Of a DNA stretch of 6,670 bases, positions 5,157-6,670 are shown piece after piece. Positions within the stretch are counted from its first letter, which is position 1. Each line of letters starts with the position of its first letter. Made by a program: the position numbers and the translations under genes. Source of the stretch: an uncultured Ruminococcus sp. (lineage in GTDB: Bacteria > Bacillota > Clostridia > Oscillospirales > Ruminococcaceae); the NCBI GenBank assembly GCA_900541495.1, contig UQKC01000086.1, positions 1-6,670 of the forward strand, in the 5' to 3' direction. The notes below the pieces were generated by a model. The model had not been told where the DNA came from, ran no database searches, and saw only the letters and a list, made by a program, of their open reading frames with translations.

Positions 5157-5865
5157 CCTCACAAAGTCTTACAAGGGCGTGAAAGCGGTAGACGGGCTTT
5201 CGCTCGAAGTCGGCGAGGGTGAGCTTTTCTCACTGCTCGGCGTGAACGGCGCAGGCAAGACCACGACGATAAAAACGATGTGCTGCCTTTGTCCGTTCGA
5301 TTCGGGGAGTGTTGAGATAGGCGGCTTTGACGTTGTGAAACAGCCTGAAAAGGTCAAGGAGTTTATTGGCGTTTCACCGCAGGAAACCGCCGTTGCAAGA
5401 AACCTTTCCGTATATGAGAACCTTGTGCTTATGGGCGGCGTTCACGGCTTTTCAAAGGAGAAATCGAAGAATATTGCCGAGGAAATGATAGGCAAATTCA
5501 ATCTTTCAAAATTCCGTGATATGCAGGCGAAAAAGCTTTCGGGCGGCTGGCAGCGAAGACTGAGCATTGCAATGGCTCTTGTTTCCGACCCAAAGGTGCT
5601 GTTTCTGGACGAGCCTACGCTCGGGTTGGACGTTATCGCCCGTTCTGAGCTTTGGGACGTTATCCGCGAACTCAAAGGCAAGGTCACGATAATTCTTACA
5701 ACGCATTATCTTGAAGAATCGGAGAGCCTTTCCGACCGTGTGGGCGTAATGCGTGACGGAAAGCTGCTTTTCTGCGGAAAATGCGATGAGCTTGTGAGCA
5801 GCACGGGCGCAAAAAGCTTTGAAGATGCGTTTGTAAAGACAGTAAAGGAGGGAAAGGCCAAATGA
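5137..5865 (+). CDS. ABC transporter ATP-binding protein (ABC-2 exporter type)
   Basis: The 242-residue single-domain ATPase has Walker A GVNGAGKT (35-42), Q-loop Q82, signature LSGGW (134-138, followed by QRR), Walker B VLFLDE (154-159) with catalytic E159, D-loop GLD (163-165) and switch H190. All catalytic elements are present. The order and the tryptophan in the signature resemble the DrrA/NatA-like ATPases that work with ABC-2 membrane proteins in drug, lipid or ion export. It would power the permease encoded next, on the cytoplasmic face of the membrane. ATG 5137 lies nine bases after GGAGG (5123-5127), inside the regulator gene; the following ATG at 5140 is a less well spaced alternative. 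The stop overlaps the permease start as ATGA. The substrate is not readable. Confidence 0.94.
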   Translation: MMIRISDLTKSYKGVKAVDGLSLEVGEGELFSLLGVNGAGKTTTIKTMCCLCPFDSGSVEIGGFDVVKQPEKVKEFIGVSPQETAVARNLSVYENLVLMGGVHGFSKEKSKNIAEEMIGKFNLSKFRDMQAKKLSGGWQRRLSIAMALVSDPKVLFLDEPTLGLDVIARSELWDVIRELKGKVTIILTTHYLEESESLSDRVGVMRDGKLLFCGKCDELVSSTGAKSFEDAFVKTVKEGKAK

Positions 5866-6593
5866 AAATGACAGCTTTTTCATCAAGAGTTGCTAAAGAG
5901 ATAATCCGCGACCCGTTGAGCCTTATTTTCGGCTTGTGTTTTCCCGTTGTGCTGCTTTTGCTGCTCTCGGCAATAAATGCGAACGTTCCCGCCAATGTTT
6001 TTGATATAGAAAAGCTCACTCCCGGAATTGCGGTGTTCGGTTACTCGTTCCTTACGCTTTTTTCGGCACAGCTTGTTTCGGGCGACCGCTGCTCGGCAAT
6101 GCTTATAAGACTTTTTACAGCACCGATGTCGGCGGCTGACTTTATCCTCGGCTATATGCTGCCGCTTTTTCCAATGGCAATCGTGCAAAGCATAGTCTGC
6201 TTCGGGACGGCGATGCTCCTCGGACTTGAACCGAGTGTGAATATAGTGTTTGCGATACTTCTTCTGCTGCCGTCGGCGCTGTTCTTTATCGCTCTTGGCG
6301 TTTTATGCGGAACTTTGCTCAGCGAAAAAGCTGTCGGGGGACTATGCGGTGCGCTGCTGACGAACCTCACGGCGTTCACATCGGGCGCGTGGTTCGACCT
6401 TTCGCTGGTGGGCGGCGCGTTCAAGAAAATATGCGAACTGCTCCCGTTCGCGCACAGCGTTTACATAGGAAGAAATGCGCTCTCGGGTAATTTTGCGGAA
6501 ATTTTCCCCGATATGTACTATGTTTTGGGATATATGCTTGCGGCAATGATCTTTGCGGTCATAGCTTTTATGAGGAAGATGAAAGAAGCTTGA
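5862..6593 (+). CDS. ABC-2 type transporter permease
   Basis: The 243-residue protein shows the ABC-2 membrane pattern: a short amphipathic N-terminus (RVAKEIIRDPLSL), then about six hydrophobic segments near residues 21-41, 53-74, 97-118, 126-151, 154-177 and 218-237. The stretch between segments 2 and 3, with GDRCSAMLIRLFTAPMSAADFILG, is the usual coupling loop that contacts the ATPase, and ELLPFAHSVYIGRNALSG (190-207) matches the late conserved loop of the family. The start ATG overlaps the ATPase stop (ATGA, 5862-5865), and GGAGGG (5847-5852) precedes it by nine bases. Only one permease gene follows, so the transporter may be a homodimer, unless a second permease lies beyond the window. 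It is probably an exporter in the cytoplasmic membrane; the cargo cannot be inferred. Confidence 0.9.
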   Translation: MKMTAFSSRVAKEIIRDPLSLIFGLCFPVVLLLLLSAINANVPANVFDIEKLTPGIAVFGYSFLTLFSAQLVSGDRCSAMLIRLFTAPMSAADFILGYMLPLFPMAIVQSIVCFGTAMLLGLEPSVNIVFAILLLLPSALFFIALGVLCGTLLSEKAVGGLCGALLTNLTAFTSGAWFDLSLVGGAFKKICELLPFAHSVYIGRNALSGNFAEIFPDMYYVLGYMLAAMIFAVIAFMRKMKEA

Positions 6594-6626
6594 CCCAAAG
6601 CGGATTTATTTAGGGAAAAGCTGATT

Positions 6627-6645
6627 AAAGCGAAGCGTTCGTTTT
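6627..6645 (+). terminator. Weak hairpin and T-run after the ABC operon
   Basis: CGAA (6631-6634), loop GCG, TTCG (6638-6641), then TTTT (6642-6645). The stem can be extended by AAA/TTT if G6630 is bulged. It is small for a Rho-independent terminator, and the operon could continue past the window. No gene start is seen in 6594-6670. Confidence 0.25.
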
Positions 6646-6670
6646 GCCATTTTGAGAAATGTACGAGTTT

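Noticed and set aside
5538..5552. LSGGW signature (instead of LSGGQ) as an inactivating change in the ABC ATPase
   Set aside because: LSGGW occurs in active ABC-2-type ATPases as far as I recall, and every other catalytic motif is intact.

Overview
The window looks like chromosomal DNA from a Gram-positive anaerobe of the Clostridia, most like a Ruminococcus or relative. This rests on strong AGGAGG-type ribosome binding sites, TTGNNN-17-TATAAT promoters with extended -10 elements, one TTG start, and the gene families present; the species cannot be named from sequence alone. UGA ends several genes here, so the standard bacterial code applies.

Layout. (1) Bases 1-60 carry two compact hairpins that look like the right end of an IS200/IS605-type (TnpB-carrying) element whose body lies outside the window. 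(2) Bases 177-1982 (+) are one AT-rich gene for a DUF262 + DUF1524 (GmrSD-type) protein, a probable modification-dependent DNA restriction nuclease. Its base composition differs sharply from the genes to its right, which suggests acquisition. (3) Bases 1983-2240 hold no gene but contain a chain of stem-loops and an inverted-repeat pair, possibly the right edge of the acquired segment. (4) On the minus strand, from 4555 down to 2241, lies one apparent transcription unit: a strong promoter, a Tam-like SAM methyltransferase gene broken by a single in-frame UGA at a conserved Trp position, a 12-codon leader peptide, a DHA3/MefA-like MFS exporter and a strong terminator. (5) Divergently on the plus strand, an extended -10 promoter drives an overlapping three-gene operon: an XRE-AbrB fusion regulator, an ABC ATPase and an ABC-2 permease.

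The most interesting element is the 150-base leader of the MFS gene. A short ORF with a near-perfect Shine-Dalgarno precedes four segments that can pair in mutually exclusive ways. One pairing buries the MFS ribosome binding site and the other releases it. This is the architecture of drug-inducible translational attenuators such as ermC and cmlA, and it suggests that this exporter is induced by a ribosome-targeting compound. The divergent ABC operon has its own regulator and possible operator repeats. The region therefore combines a probable anti-phage gene with two separately regulated export systems.
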